From positions 100,378,991 to 100,442,990 of the forward strand of contig NC_080423.1 of the NCBI RefSeq assembly GCF_029873635.1: a stretch of 64,000 nt of DNA. The letters run 5' to 3'. The notes beneath the pieces are model-generated. The model made no database searches. It was not told the origin of the DNA and saw nothing but the letters and a program-made list of their open reading frames with translations. Made by a program: the position numbers and the translations under genes. Shown here one piece after another: positions 25,101 through 34,217 of this stretch (its first letter is position 1; every line of letters begins with the position of its first letter). Source of the DNA: Malania oleifera. Lineage: Eukaryota; Streptophyta; Magnoliopsida; Santalales; Ximeniaceae.

Positions 25101-25579
25101 TCTTTGAAAAAATACCTCATACCAAAGCAACCTCAACCAAAAAAAAATATACCCTAAAAATTGACACTGGGAAAGCATCTAATTATTAACCTGAAAAATG
25201 TCCAGTTCTTGGCTCATAAATAAAGAGGAATCAAATGTATATTAGTAATTAACAGAAAATTTGCTTATGCCATAAAGGTCCCTCGGAAGAACATAAAGCA
25301 GTGATTGGGCCGTTTAGACCATAAATATCATAATATTCCATGTTTTGTCTGCATTCACCTTAAGGCCGTTTGGCTCAGGTTATCCTACAGGAGTCCAAGG
25401 GTTGTGGCCTCCAGAATGTTGGATGTGCACATTTAGGAACCCATGGGAATCCTATGTGGCACCTTGGATTCTTAGGGAAGGCAGGATGCCCTCAAAACAC
25501 AGGTATTTAGTACCCCATGTCTCCCTTAGGCAATCACTTCATTAGACAAAAATATCACCATCACTACTACTACTACTCC

Positions 25580-25610
<31 letters not shown>

Positions 25611-28600
25611 AATTTAAAATATTATTAAAATTATTGATAAAAATATCATAATCGTTGATAATAATAATTATTATCATCAGTTTTCAGTATTCTGATAATT
25701 AGTTTCAATATTTGGATTATTAACATTTACAAATAATTATTATATTACCTATTTTCTTTATTTTGATTTTAGCATTAAAATTTATCATTAAATTTTATTG
25801 CAATTATTATTTCTTTATTTTATTTTATTTTATTTTACTACTGCTACATACACAAATATGCACATGACTAGAATGTATATAATATTATTATCCTTACAAG
25901 TTAGGATTATTTTGGTAATTTTATTGAAGTAACAATAGCATTACATTTATGCTAAATACTATAATCTTATGTTCCCATGAATCCTAATTAGTGAACCAAA
26001 ACAAAAATAGACCCAAGAAATGATAATCTTATTCCCGATACCCAAGAAAGTGGTTCCAAAAGGGAATTTAGGATAACCTGAGCCAAATGCCTGCTAAAAG
26101 TCTCTCAATGTCATACATGTTTGACTGCATTTTCTCTAAGAGTCTAATCTAAACAATTTTTCCAGCGATTATGTACTATCTCAGACATTCAATTATGAAA
26201 TGGCTGGGCAAAATTTAGCTAAAATATATACTTGTATAGTTTCTACAAATGTCAAATACATTTTAAGATAGGGACTTTTTTTGCAGACTAAAAAAATATC
26301 ATATCCATCCTATACACCTTGCAAAAGCCATTCTTATTTCAAGTTGCCCTACACTTTGAATTATGTTTAAATTTCCTTTAAGGACATCATCTCCTCATCC
26401 CTAAATTTTGTTTTCAGCCTTCAGGCATGTACAAATTAATTTACAGAAAAGAGCGTAAGCACCACAAAAAAGACATGTGATTGAAATAGCATTTACGAGG
26501 ATGAAATGACAAAATTTAGCAATACATAAAACAAAATTCCAAAAGGCAAAAGCAAAATGCAGGGCATTTTAACTCTCATGAGGAAAGGTGCAAGCTTCAA
26601 AGGATTAAGGCACCTTCTGGGGACTTTTTATAAATAAATAAAATACATACATATTGAAAAAAATAAGAAAATTACACAAAAAAAATAAAACAAATACTTA
26701 TAATTTGTGAACTATTTTGTTGGTCATTCAAAGCATGCATACTTGATATCATTCAGGTAAACCATGCTAAGAGTAATCATAACATTAGAAAGCTTAAATT
26801 GTGTTCACGGTTCAAGATGCAATAATTTGTTTTGGAAAGGTCCAAAGTTTTAGGGATTCACTCAAATTAGAAATTCCTTAATCTTTTCTTGTATGCATCT
26901 AAATAAATTTGAACAAATTTTGAAAGCTTGATTTAAAACCAAACTTGACTTAAAATGCAAAAACTCAAAATGCGTAAGCGTCAAACAAAAAAAACACAAA
27001 AGAGCACATTTGGTGCAAATGCATAAACAATAGTTTATGTCTTTTGCTTTTTGAGAGTTAGTATTTAGATTATGCTCAGGGCAACTTATGCACTCTTTGT
27101 CTTGAGACAAGCGTTGTGCATTTTATCTGTTTAACATGCTGATAGGAAACATAGAAAAGTTAGAGTCATCTTGACCTCAAATAGAAGGGCTAGTGCACTA
27201 TGTGTTAAAAAGTATATTAGTACATATCATAACATAAATTTAAGAGTAGACAATTTTTCAACGATATATTGCAGGGCCTTGAGCATAGCTATCAGTTGGA
27301 ATGAGATGCATCTCTAAGTATCAACCTTACCTACTTATGCGGATTTTCAACTATTCCAAAGTGTCTAGTAAAAGTAACCATGTCCCATATCCAAGGGTTG
27401 GACATGGGTGTTCTAAATTGAAGTAAAGGACCCAGTTAGCTTGATAAACAATATAATAGCAGTAATATATTCCCAGTACTGCAATTGCATACCTCATTCA
27501 CGTTGAAAGCACGGTGTATCAAAAGAGCCAGCACAAAGCAAGGCAGAATGAGATAGTAATGTCGGAAGGTGTCTTCATTCTTGCTGTATGTCTGCTTCAC
27601 TACCTTATGGTATCTCATATACCAGACAATACCAATTGAAGTCCCAATAAACACTAACTTCATGATAGTATTGTACAAAGAGATATACCTCATGAACAAA
27701 TCAAGATACCGGGTAAGAAAGATGATAACATATAATTCTTGAGTCTTAAGCGAAATTCCTGATGCATGTTAAATGTGAATGTTAGGGATGATAGAATATT
27801 GCACAAAACAAGGGCACATACATTTTGAAAACTAAGCTTAAAATAAGCACAGAAAGTAAGACACATGGAAACAAAGAGAGACCTCAAGCTCTGCTTGTGT
27901 GCGTGTTAGCAACTTAATATTGATTTGGGGCCCGCTCATAGATAAAAATAATCGAATCTGAATTATTAAGAGATATCCCATTTTCAAGTTAAGGAGTTCA
28001 AATAGACTTGCACATCAGGCAACCTAAAAATCTCTGTATCCTACATTGCCAAATGCCGTTACAAAGTCTAGAAACATTCCTTTAGTCCTCTAATGTACCC
28101 AAGCTATGCCACATGGGCTAGTGACTCTAGTCAAGTGCAATCATTTTCTTCTTCTCCCCTTTTTCTTCGCATCACAAAGGTAAGACACCACCAGTTTGTG
28201 GCACCCTCCGTAGGCGTGACCAAGAGCTTCTGCCCATCAAGAACTTATGCCAGGAAGGGCTTAGATCCAAGCCCATAAGCAGACCATGGCCCCTACATTT
28301 AGGGCCTACCATGAGAGCTGCATGTGGATCCATCAGGGAAGTTGAGCCATACTTGACCTAACCCCACTGGGGCAAAGTGGCATGGTGCTGTAAGTTTGAG
28401 ATTGAATACTTTGAGCTAAAAAATAGCCACATCATTGCCCTCAGGATCAAACTTGTGAGTTTCCCATCCTCCAAACCACAAGGGAGTAAACCCTTACCAC
28501 TAAACTACCATCCCTAGTGATGTCCAACTACTTTTAATCATTTCAAGTAATGAACAGTGAAAACCAAGAATTCAAGAAAGCTTTCAGGAGTTTAAACTTT

Positions 28601-31093
28601 TCGAAAACCTAGAAAAACACCCCGAAAGTTCCTACTTGAGTGAGTACAAGTATGGATTTCCTTGAACCTCAATGGTATGTGGATGATTGGATATAAGGGG
28701 AAGACAAAATCCCCAAAACGCTTATGGGCAGTGGAAAAAATACCAAGGAATTTGAGAAATTGAGCTCTTTGGAGTTTAAACTTTTCATAATCTGGGGGAA
28801 AACCCATGCTTCTTGCTTGTGCCCAATGGGTTTTCTTGAACTTTAAGGATGTGGATAACTGGGTATAACAGGAATATTTTTGGTAATTTTAAGGAAAATG
28901 GATTACAAAGATCATCAGGGAACAGGGTTCTAGTAAATACTCCCAATACAAATATTCAACATCATTATTCCCTCTCAAATATATATCATTATTGTATGAA
29001 GTAGATGATTGGATATAAGAGGAAGATAAAATCCCTAAAACACTAACAGAGTGGAAAAAATCAAAGAACTTAAGAAATTGAGCTCTTTGGAGTTAAAAAT
29101 TTTCATAATCTGGAGGAAAAACCCATACTTCTTGCTTGAGCACAAGCAAGAATTTAATTTTCAATAGAATTTAATTTAGCAGATGGATGAAATTCAATTT
29201 AATAAATATCAACGGAACCAATAACCTATACCATATAGAATGTAGAAAAATGATCCATGAGCCACCCCTAAGTGGTCAGTTGCAGTAGTAATATTACAAG
29301 TAACAGTAGTGGCAATAATAGTGGAGCCAACCCTATACACACACACACACACATACATCCTGCCAAAAGAAGTACGATATCTAAGTTTTAGAAATATTTA
29401 GGACATGTACATTAGTTGCAGCTAACAAATTGGACAGCTCAAAATGAGCACAAAATGAACACATGGTCCATGATGTGTGCAAGACACAGCTTACTATGAA
29501 GTATGAACCATCTAATTTGGAATGTCACTCTTAACATTTCTCTTTCAAGTTTTTACTTGTTGCATTCTTTTGCGTGAGACAATAAAATGGTCTAAACCCA
29601 TGTTTCATTTATGAGAGACTGAAGGGAACGTTCTTTTGGATGAGTCTCTAGAGTTCGGAGACTCGATACACAACAAACTTTTGTGAGGGGCATTCTTTTG
29701 CATAGGACCACAAGAGCGAGGCACATTGAGTAAGATTCTCAGTTTCCCTTTTTTTATTGGGTCAACGGGGGGAAGTACCCCCTCTTGGCCCTTTCAGTCC
29801 ATCACTGCAGTAGCAACAGCAGCCAGCGGCAGTGGCGACATCAACAGTAGTAGTAGTGGCTGTACAAATTTTCAACACCTCTTCACTCTCCTATCGTGTG
29901 ACAATACTGCTACATTGAGAATACCTAAAACTGTTGGGATACTGGATAGTAAGAGATCTTGGGAAAATCTCTATTATTAAACACCACAACATACAGACCT
30001 ATTTTTATAATAAGAGAAGGCCAACCATAAACCTAGCACCACGACCCCTGCCAAAGGTGCCCACTTAAATACAGTATAGAGATGAATCAAACCAAGATAT
30101 CCTAGTCGACCACTCACCCTAGAGCTTGTCCTTATGACTCAGCTACTTTGTGCAGGGTATCAAAACATACAACACTTCCTAACCAACTGATAATACTAAT
30201 TTGGGAGGGGGGAATAGTCAAATGGTAGCCATTTTCATTTTCTTCTATCCAGGACTAGCAATTGAAGTGATTCAATGAAAAAAAATTCTAACTTCTTCGG
30301 CTGCATTTGGATAGGGTATTTCAAAAAGGTATTTTATTTTCAGATACCATTACAATACCTTCTACTAAAAATTTTTGTTTGGATACCTCGAGAGAGAATT
30401 TACAAAATTCGTATGATTTTTAGAGGACAGTTCCACTAACTAAAATTTTCTTCTCAAATAATACAAAAAAAAATTGTGTTTAAGAAAAGCCCCCTTCGGC
30501 ATCTGCTTCCCCAGCTCCGCCACCAAGCCCAACTGCACGCACCGGGCATCGCCAAGTTGCCCCACCGAGATAGAAGTGGGTTTGCCTAATTGAGCTAGTC
30601 CTTTCCCGCCGACCTTTCACATAATGGCTTTCATTATCGTTCTGAAAATGAGATTTATAAATTCCTAACCGAAGTATCAAAACAAAATATTCATAATTCT
30701 GGGGTTTTCTTATTAAAATCCATCATTTTTGGAAATTCCAGTAATTACAAATGCTTGCACAAACGCACCCCGTGCGATTTGGGGAAATGCTTCAGAGAAA
30801 TGTGTGTGATCAGTGATTTTTGGGAAATGGTCTTCATTTGTCCAAAAATCACAAATTCTCTCAAACCACCAACAATTTCGTTATTCCACCAAACACTACT
30901 CGCCGATCATGATAATCAAGCAAGAGCAAATGCATGAAGAGAACAGAGTCGGTAACGGAAAACGAACAGGAGAGAAAGAGTCGAGGCAACAATGGCGCAT
31001 ACCAGCACAGGACTTCGTGGTGCGAATCTTGAGTAGGAGAACGATGATGCTGAGGAGATGGGTCATGTCCCCAGCAAATCTAAACAGGTTCAT
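7140..31093 (-). CDS. ERD2: ER lumen protein-retaining (KDEL/HDEL) receptor, ERD2 family, complete six-exon gene
   Basis: The product is a seven-helix Golgi/ER membrane protein that binds C-terminal K/HDEL signals and returns escaped ER residents through COPI vesicles. Six exons join with GT-AG borders and correct phases: 31003-31093, 27493-27758, 17620-17735, 7979-8052, 7827-7890, 7140-7176. They total 648 nt, 215 residues plus stop, the same length as Arabidopsis ERD2. It begins [10 protein letters not shown] and ends in QLPA. Family signatures [19 protein letters not shown] (32-50) and [14 protein letters not shown] (128-141) are intact. Arg5, Glu129, Arg161 and Asn167-Trp168 match positions that line the receptor pocket in animal homologues (inferred by alignment from memory). 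Introns are 3244, 9757, 9567, 88 and 650 bp. The large ones are loaded with transposons in both orientations, yet no exon is damaged. Confidence 0.95.
7663..7803. mobile_element. Small TIR element (GTGTTTGGGAGCA ends) in ERD2 intron 5
   Basis: The ends read gtgtttgggagca and, on the far side, tgctcccaaatgc, inverted copies of each other. The interior repeats aaatccaaat in both directions. A second member lies at 19237-19380. Target duplication was not resolved. It is probably a MITE of about 140 bp. Confidence 0.6.
7827..7890 (-). CDS. ERD2: ERD2 exon 5
   Basis: It encodes [20 protein letters not shown] (184-203), the last membrane helix region, which is the most conserved C-terminal block of the family. 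The donor follows 7827 (minus strand GTAAGC) and the acceptor precedes 7890. Confidence 0.94.
7979..8052 (-). CDS. ERD2: ERD2 exon 4
   Basis: It encodes [20 protein letters not shown] and onward (from residue 159), with the Arg/Asn-Trp block characteristic of the signal-binding pocket. It is separated from exon 5 by an 88-bp intron and from exon 3 by 9.6 kb. Confidence 0.94.
8053..9934. other. ERD2 intron 3, proximal part; no recognised element
   Basis: Intronic AT-rich DNA with a T17 run near 8239-8255. A GT-rich patch near 9520-9540 lies next to an open frame of about 110 codons on the minus strand (9462-9797) that I do not recognise. No repeat with clear ends was found. Confidence 0.5.
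9935..13288 (-). mobile_element. Copia (Ty1) LTR retrotransposon fossil, internally deleted, with nested hAT element
   Basis: The LTRs lie at 9935-10147 and 13068-13288 (213 and 221 bp), both TGTTG...TAACA on the plus strand and roughly 85-88% alike by eye. The target duplication aatat flanks at 9930-9934 and 13289-13293. A primer-binding site resembling initiator tRNA-Met abuts 13068, and a polypurine tract abuts 10147. Parts seen: the pol segment before RT (12467-12853), the RT YVDD region (about 11.9-12.0 kb) and RNase H split on either side of the nested element. gag and integrase are not seen. It is broken, with several breaks in the remaining frames, and looks several million years old. 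Confidence 0.85.
10466..11369. mobile_element. Non-autonomous hAT-type element nested in the Copia fossil, with CCGAACC-rich arms and a promoter-like core
   Basis: The 904-bp element begins TAGGGCGTAAAC and ends, inverted, TAGGGGTGTAGTC. A perfect 8-bp duplication gtataagc flanks it at 10458-10465 and 11370-11377, splitting the RNase H region of the host element. Both arms, about 170 bp each, are tracts of ccgaacc/ggtttcg motifs. The core (about 10735-11170) differs in composition. It carries two TCCCACAT boxes in opposite orientations, each with a TATA-like box downstream, plus a tgggcccat motif. No transposase frame was seen. The core may be captured host sequence. Confidence 0.82.
13703..13984 (-). 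mobile_element. Very small LTR retroelement (TRIM/SMART-like), 73-bp LTRs
   Basis: Two 73-bp direct repeats, 13703-13775 and 13912-13984, both TGTTAGATTA...CTTTAACA, enclose 136 bp. On the minus strand the core starts with a primer site, tggtatcagggc, and ends in a purine tract, tgtgagggag. Near-identical flanks atcat (13698-13702) and atcag (13985-13989) are read as the target duplication. It has no coding sequence. The LTRs differ at roughly 15% by eye, so it is old. The total of 282 bp puts it at the bottom of the known size range. Confidence 0.78.
13985..14689. other. ERD2 intron 3, unannotated segment
   Basis: Intronic sequence between two LTR elements. A minus-strand open frame at 14092-14349 (85 codons) has no recognisable character. 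Nothing else is supported. Confidence 0.45.
14690..17290 (+). mobile_element. Non-coding LTR retroelement (LARD/TRIM-like) with a MITE in its right LTR
   Basis: The left LTR is 14690-15019 (TGATGCA...TGCATCA). The right LTR is about 16455-17290, including a 495-bp MITE; without it the two are similar in length. The primer site aatggtatcagagcc follows the left LTR at 15020, and a purine-rich aaggaagaa precedes the right one. Flanks caatg and caaag may be a decayed target duplication. The 1.4-kb core has no recognisable gag or pol, so it is non-autonomous. LTRs are well diverged and therefore old. Confidence 0.75.
16650..17144. mobile_element. Tourist-like (PIF/Harbinger) MITE nested in an LTR
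   Basis: The 495-bp element is flanked by TAA at 16647-16649 and 17145-17147. Its ends read GGGGCCATTTGGTATTAG and, inverted, GGGTATGTTTGGTATCAT. It interrupts the right LTR of the 14690-17290 element, so it is the younger insertion. Confidence 0.78.
17620..17735 (-). CDS. ERD2: ERD2 exon 3
   Basis: It encodes [20 protein letters not shown] and onward to [10 protein letters not shown] (120-158), including the second family signature. It is flanked by AG before 17735 and GTATG after 17620. It stands alone between introns of 9.6 and 9.8 kb. Confidence 0.95.
17736..19119. other. ERD2 intron 2, AT-rich segment
   Basis: Highly AT-rich intronic DNA with homopolymer runs. No gene, RNA or element ends were recognised. 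Confidence 0.45.
19120..19228 (+). mobile_element. Probable RTE-type LINE 3' tail fragment
   Basis: The segment contains aaaggattcatgtagacaac and gagacttaaaaagcttgg followed by a ttgttgttatta tail. It resembles the 3' end of plant RTE LINEs and the fragment at 5322-5395. No ORF remains. Confidence 0.48.
19237..19380. mobile_element. Small TIR element, second copy of the GTGTTTGGGAGCA family
   Basis: The ends read gtgtttgggagcatgg and agctcccaaa, inverted relative to each other, with aaatccaaat repeats inside as in the copy at 7663-7803. It sits directly after the LINE-like tail. Confidence 0.58.
19486..20171. mobile_element. Non-autonomous TIR element, Mutator-like by flanks, with GAAATTTC-rich arms
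   Basis: The ends read ggtcttaaatttcc and, inverted, aaggtcttaaatttcg. An 11-bp direct repeat aggaagaccat flanks it at 19475-19485 and 20172-20182; 9-11 bp is the range of Mutator-like elements. Both arms are dense in cgaaatttcc/ggaaatttcg motifs, about 160 bp each, around a plain AT-rich centre. No transposase is visible. The exact TIR/TSD boundary is uncertain by 2-3 bases. Confidence 0.7.
20183..22259. other. ERD2 intron 2, middle segment; nothing firmly recognised
   Basis: Mixed-composition intron. Several open frames of 60-90 codons on the plus strand (for example 20336-20602) have no family resemblance. No bounded repeat was found. Confidence 0.4.
22260..24378 (-). mobile_element. Copia (Ty1) LTR retrotransposon fossil with gag, zinc knuckle, primer site and 5' LTR
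   Basis: On the minus strand: a short LTR at 24205-24378 (TGTTAGAG...CTTAACA), a primer site tggtatcagggcat beside it, then a UBN2-type Copia gag (22789-23451; [13 protein letters not shown] near its start, [20 protein letters not shown] later). A CCHC zinc knuckle (C-x2-C-x4-H-x4-C) lies near 22.7-22.8 kb, and a short RT remnant with YVDDFVITG near 22.28-22.35 kb. Most of pol and the second LTR were not found. It is broken: a large loss plus at least a few breaks. Confidence 0.8.
24379..25363. other. ERD2 intron 2, unannotated segment
   Basis: AT-rich intron; nothing recognised beyond short frames of 65-73 codons without family character. Confidence 0.4.
25364..26091. mobile_element. TIR element with ggctcaggttatcc ends and an ATT microsatellite
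   Basis: The ends GGCCGTTTGGCTCAGGTTAT and, inverted, GGCATTTGGCTCAGGTTATC match over about 17 bases. The interior is AT-rich and includes a (TTA)n tract at 25582-25608. No clear target duplication was found. The GTTTGGC terminus is suggestive of PIF/Harbinger-type MITEs, but the superfamily is not settled. Confidence 0.6.
26542..27130. mobile_element. Decayed relative of the 1767-2410 hAT-type MITE
   Basis: Blocks align in order with 1767-2410: a left aaaggca/aaggca region, the ttggtcattcaaa segment, an aaaatgcgtaagcgtcaa block, and a right cttgagacaagcg block. Termini and target duplication are no longer readable. It lies in ERD2 intron 2. Confidence 0.58.
27493..27758 (-). CDS. ERD2: ERD2 exon 2
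   Basis: It encodes residues 32-119, completing Gly31 across the junction. It includes the first family signature (ISLKTQELY...FLTRYLD) and runs through [20 protein letters not shown] to NVNE. Donor GTATGC follows 27493 and acceptor CAG precedes 27758. Confidence 0.95.
28170..28525 (-). mobile_element. Probable tRNA-derived SINE (3' limit uncertain)
   Basis: On the minus strand an A-box-like tggtagtttagtggtaag is followed about 40 bp later by a B-box-like gtttgatcctgagg, the arrangement of a tRNA-derived Pol III promoter. The GC-richer body continues to about 28170. No A tail or target duplication was resolved. Confidence 0.45.
28560..29150. repeat. Local multi-copy duplication in ERD2 intron 1
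   Basis: The block with gatgattggatataagrgga, gaaattgagctctttggagt and cataatctggrggaaaaccc occurs at 28681-28825 and again at 29004-29148, a 323-bp period. A more diverged partial copy of its second half is at about 28587-28690. These are direct repeats of non-coding DNA. Confidence 0.7.
29151..31002. other. ERD2 intron 1, remainder
   Basis: It contains a short (AC)n tract near 29339-29352 and a GC-rich, CpG-containing patch at about 30485-30620 that stands out from the AT-rich surroundings but encodes nothing recognised. The rest is plain intron. Confidence 0.45.
31003..31093 (-). CDS. ERD2: ERD2 exon 1 (N-terminus)
   Basis: The start ATG reads on the minus strand at 31093-31091. The exon gives [20 protein letters not shown] then [10 protein letters not shown] and one base of Gly31 before GTATGC. 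The N-terminal Arg5 and KSCAG block are conserved in the family, which fixes the start. Confidence 0.95.
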
Positions 31094-32103
31094 GGTTTCC
31101 CTCTTTTCCTGTTCCTGCTCGCGTGCTCTGTCAGTTCAAATCTTGGAAGCTCTCCTCCTCTTGCAGAGGACCGATTTCAAGGCGCTATGTTAGTTTTGAA
31201 ATGCTTGACTCGTAAACGCATGAGCATTGACCTGACGCTAATTTATCTTCTTTCTCCTTATAAAATAGTATAGTAGACTAGTAGTTGAGAAAAATACTCC
31301 ATCTTGGTTTTTTTTTTTTTTCAAAAAAAAAAGGGCTTGTGTTGTAATTTTAGTACAAGATAAATGATATTTTACATAAATATTTTTTTTAAATATATTT
31401 TTTTATGATCCGAAACTCTAATCTTGATAAGTCTCTCAAATCCATCCAGACTGCACTAAATCAGGATATGAAAATATTGTCTCGTGACGTAAATTTTGGA
31501 TCTTAAATTTGAATTTTGGTTAATTTTGCTTCTTATTCAAATGCAATATAAATTCAAAACATGTAAAAGTCAGCATCGAGGCTATGTGAAAGGTGAGACT
31601 AGAGAGAGAGAGGTCTAACTAGGTACTATTTTGCCTGCAAAATAAGGGTCAATAAAGTTTGGTAGGCAATAAAAAATATGAAAATGAAAAGGTAATGTCT
31701 CATTCAGGTTTGCAAAAGTGAACTTCCATTCTCATTTCTCAATGTTAGTTTTTTTGTAATTTTGAATTAAAAATAAAAATCCTAACCACCAATCAAAACT
31801 TTTTTATTTAATTAAAATTAAATTTAACATAATAACCTACAATGTTAGTAATAGTAACATTTATCTAAAAATACTTTTTCGAAAAAATATATGTACTTAA
31901 ATGAAAAGCACTTATCTAAAAGTAGTGTGATATTACCTTTTGTAAGTGCTTTTTCAGATGAATAATTTTTTTAGAAATACATTTTTCTTTAAAAAAAATA
32001 CTTATTTTTTTATTAAAGGGTTAATTTGGAAAAGTATTTTTTTAAAGAAGTACTAATTTAAGTGTAAACCATACACTAGTTATGAGGATCCGTTAGTCTA
32101 CTG
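31094..32103 (-). promoter_or_regulatory. ERD2 5' UTR and presumed promoter region
   Basis: The first 100-150 bases beyond the ATG are GC-richer and purine-rich on the coding strand, consistent with a 5' UTR. No convincing TATA box in the right orientation was found. Beyond about 31.3 kb the sequence is AT-rich up to a retroelement at 32104. Confidence 0.4.
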
Positions 32104-32849
32104 TGTAACGCCCTAACCTGGGTCTGCCAAGGAGCACTACGTTTATCCTCCTCTACCTAGACCAGACAATAGGGAGGCCGGCATTATCAGATTAATGATT
32201 GGCCCCACAGATCAACACGTGTCATTTTCAGTGTATTTTATCTTCACTCACGCACTTCTTAAGAAAACTTCCCAATAGGTCACCCATCCCAATATTGCTC
32301 AAAGTCAAACACGCTTAACTGTGAAGTTCTTATGGGAAAACTCCCGAAAAGAAATGTGCACCTTGTTGATATGGGTAATAACATCTAATCTTTTTAAGTA
32401 TTTTCATCCATAGGGTATCACATTCTCCCCCACTTATAGAACGCAACGTCCTCGTTGCGAATCCAAATTTCCAAACCCAAGCGATGTGAATCTCATCACA
32501 CTTCTGGTTGGGTGTTGGTTCTGATACCATTTGTAATGCCCTAACCTGGGTCTGCCAGGGAGCACTGCATCTCTCCTCCTCCACCTGGACCAGACAACAG
32601 GGGGCCGGTATTATCGGACTAATAACTAACCCCATAGATCAACACATGTCATTTTCAGTGTATTTTGTCCTCATTCACACACTTCCTGAGAAAACTTCCC
32701 AGAAGGTCACCCATCCCAATATTACTTAAAGCCAAACACGCTTAACTATGGAGTTCTTATTGGAAAGCTCCTGAAAAGAAAGATACACCATGTTGATATA
32801 GGTAGTAACATTTAATATTTTTAAGTCTTTTCATCCATGAGGTATCACA
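32104..32849 (-). mobile_element. Cassandra-type TRIM with 5S rRNA-like LTRs
   Basis: Two LTRs, 32104-32422 and 32532-32849, both TGTAA...TCACA, enclose 109 bp. On the minus strand the core starts with a primer site (aatggtatcagaacc) and ends in a purine tract (aagtgggggagaa). On the minus strand each LTR carries agttaagcgtg and, downstream, gggatgggtgacc and tgggaagt, in the same order and spacing as 5S rRNA. That 5S-derived block defines Cassandra elements. Flanks tactg and tacta look like a one-off target duplication. The element has no coding capacity, as expected. LTRs differ at about 14% by eye, suggesting several million years. Confidence 0.92.
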
Positions 32850-33987
32850 TACTAGGTTGGGCCCACTTTCTCATCTATCATTAAACTACATAGGGTCGTG
32901 AGATCATGGACTCTAAACACATAAATGACAAAATAATCCAAATGCTTACCTATTTAATCAATTGTCTAAATTTAGCAATTTAGTAATGAAAATATCTATT
33001 TGCCTATTAAAAAATAATTGCATTGTTAATTTTATACTAATTTTATATATTTTCAAATAAATTATACTAAAAATTAACATTATCTCGTGCATTGCATAGA
33101 CCTCGGCTAGCATGATTGTTTAATGCAAATAACATAATTATAGAAATTAGGAAAGTTTCAAGTGAATTGAGGAAAGACACTATAATACCGATTTAAAAAA
33201 TAAATTAGATACTCAAAACTATAATAATTTTAAAGCATAATTAAATTCGAGTAGGCTATGAACATTTTACAAAAGGGTGATTGAAGAAGTACCAAGGTTT
33301 AGGAAAATCGATTGTCTTGTGTCCCATAGATTAACTACAAGTGATTTATATCTATTAAACAGATTAATAAAATATTTGAAAGAAATAAAATGATTTTGCA
33401 AATAGTTTTAATTGACTTAGAAAAAATCTAATATTAAAGTACATATGCAAGTTTTTAGTCAACTGTAGGAAGAAAAAAAACACATAGTAGTCATATAAAT
33501 GTCAATAAATGCATTTATGATAAAAGTCGTGACCAGTGTCAAGGTTGCAAGTAAATGGTTTGATAAATTTCTACTCACAGTAAGTGTGTCTAAAGGGTAT
33601 GCTTTTGAATCCTTATGTTCGTGATGCATTGGCATTTGAACTTGGTAAAATGTCCACATTAATTTATCACACTATCATTCACAAGTGATGTTAGTTTGAT
33701 CGACTAAAATTTAGAGAGGGAATGGAGTTAAGTTGGAACTAATGGGAGAAACTTTTGAATCTGAGTGCTTCAATATAAGAATATATATATATATAAAACA
33801 AAAATACATAAAATGTAATTTTAGTTGTTTTATGGTTTTAAAAAAATTAAACTCGGTATTTAATGGATTATAAGCACTAATAGATTTTCATACTTTCAAC
33901 TTATTTTGAATAGCGAAAAAATTAAACTATTCCTAAAAGGTTAAAGCAAAAACTTTGTAGTCCTCCAAGTGACAACTTCTTTAATAC
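32850..33987. other. AT-rich intergenic segment
   Basis: No gene or bounded element recognised; a short (TA)n near 33781-33798. Confidence 0.4.
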
Positions 33988-34063
33988 TTTTTTTTTATTA
34001 TTATTACTTAAGAACTCCAGCCACCAATAAGCCCTTCGGACTCCCCGATGCGGCACCAAACCC
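33988..34063 (-). mobile_element. SINE 3' fragment (tggtggctggagtt family)
   Basis: On the minus strand the segment ends ttggtggctggagttctt followed by an A-rich, TAA-repeat tail. The same terminus ends the complete SINE at 50344-50697. Only the 3' end is retained. Confidence 0.6.
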
Positions 34064-34142
34064 ACTTATATTACCTTTTGAGTGTCATTTATTGAAAATT
34101 TAAAAGTCTATTATGACTCATTTGGTAACATAATGCCCAAAA

Positions 34143-34146
<4 letters not shown>

Positions 34147-34215
<69 letters not shown>
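34147..34215. repeat. (TA)n microsatellite
   Basis: A 69-bp pure TA tract, about 34 units. Confidence 0.95.
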
Positions 34216-34217
<2 letters not shown>

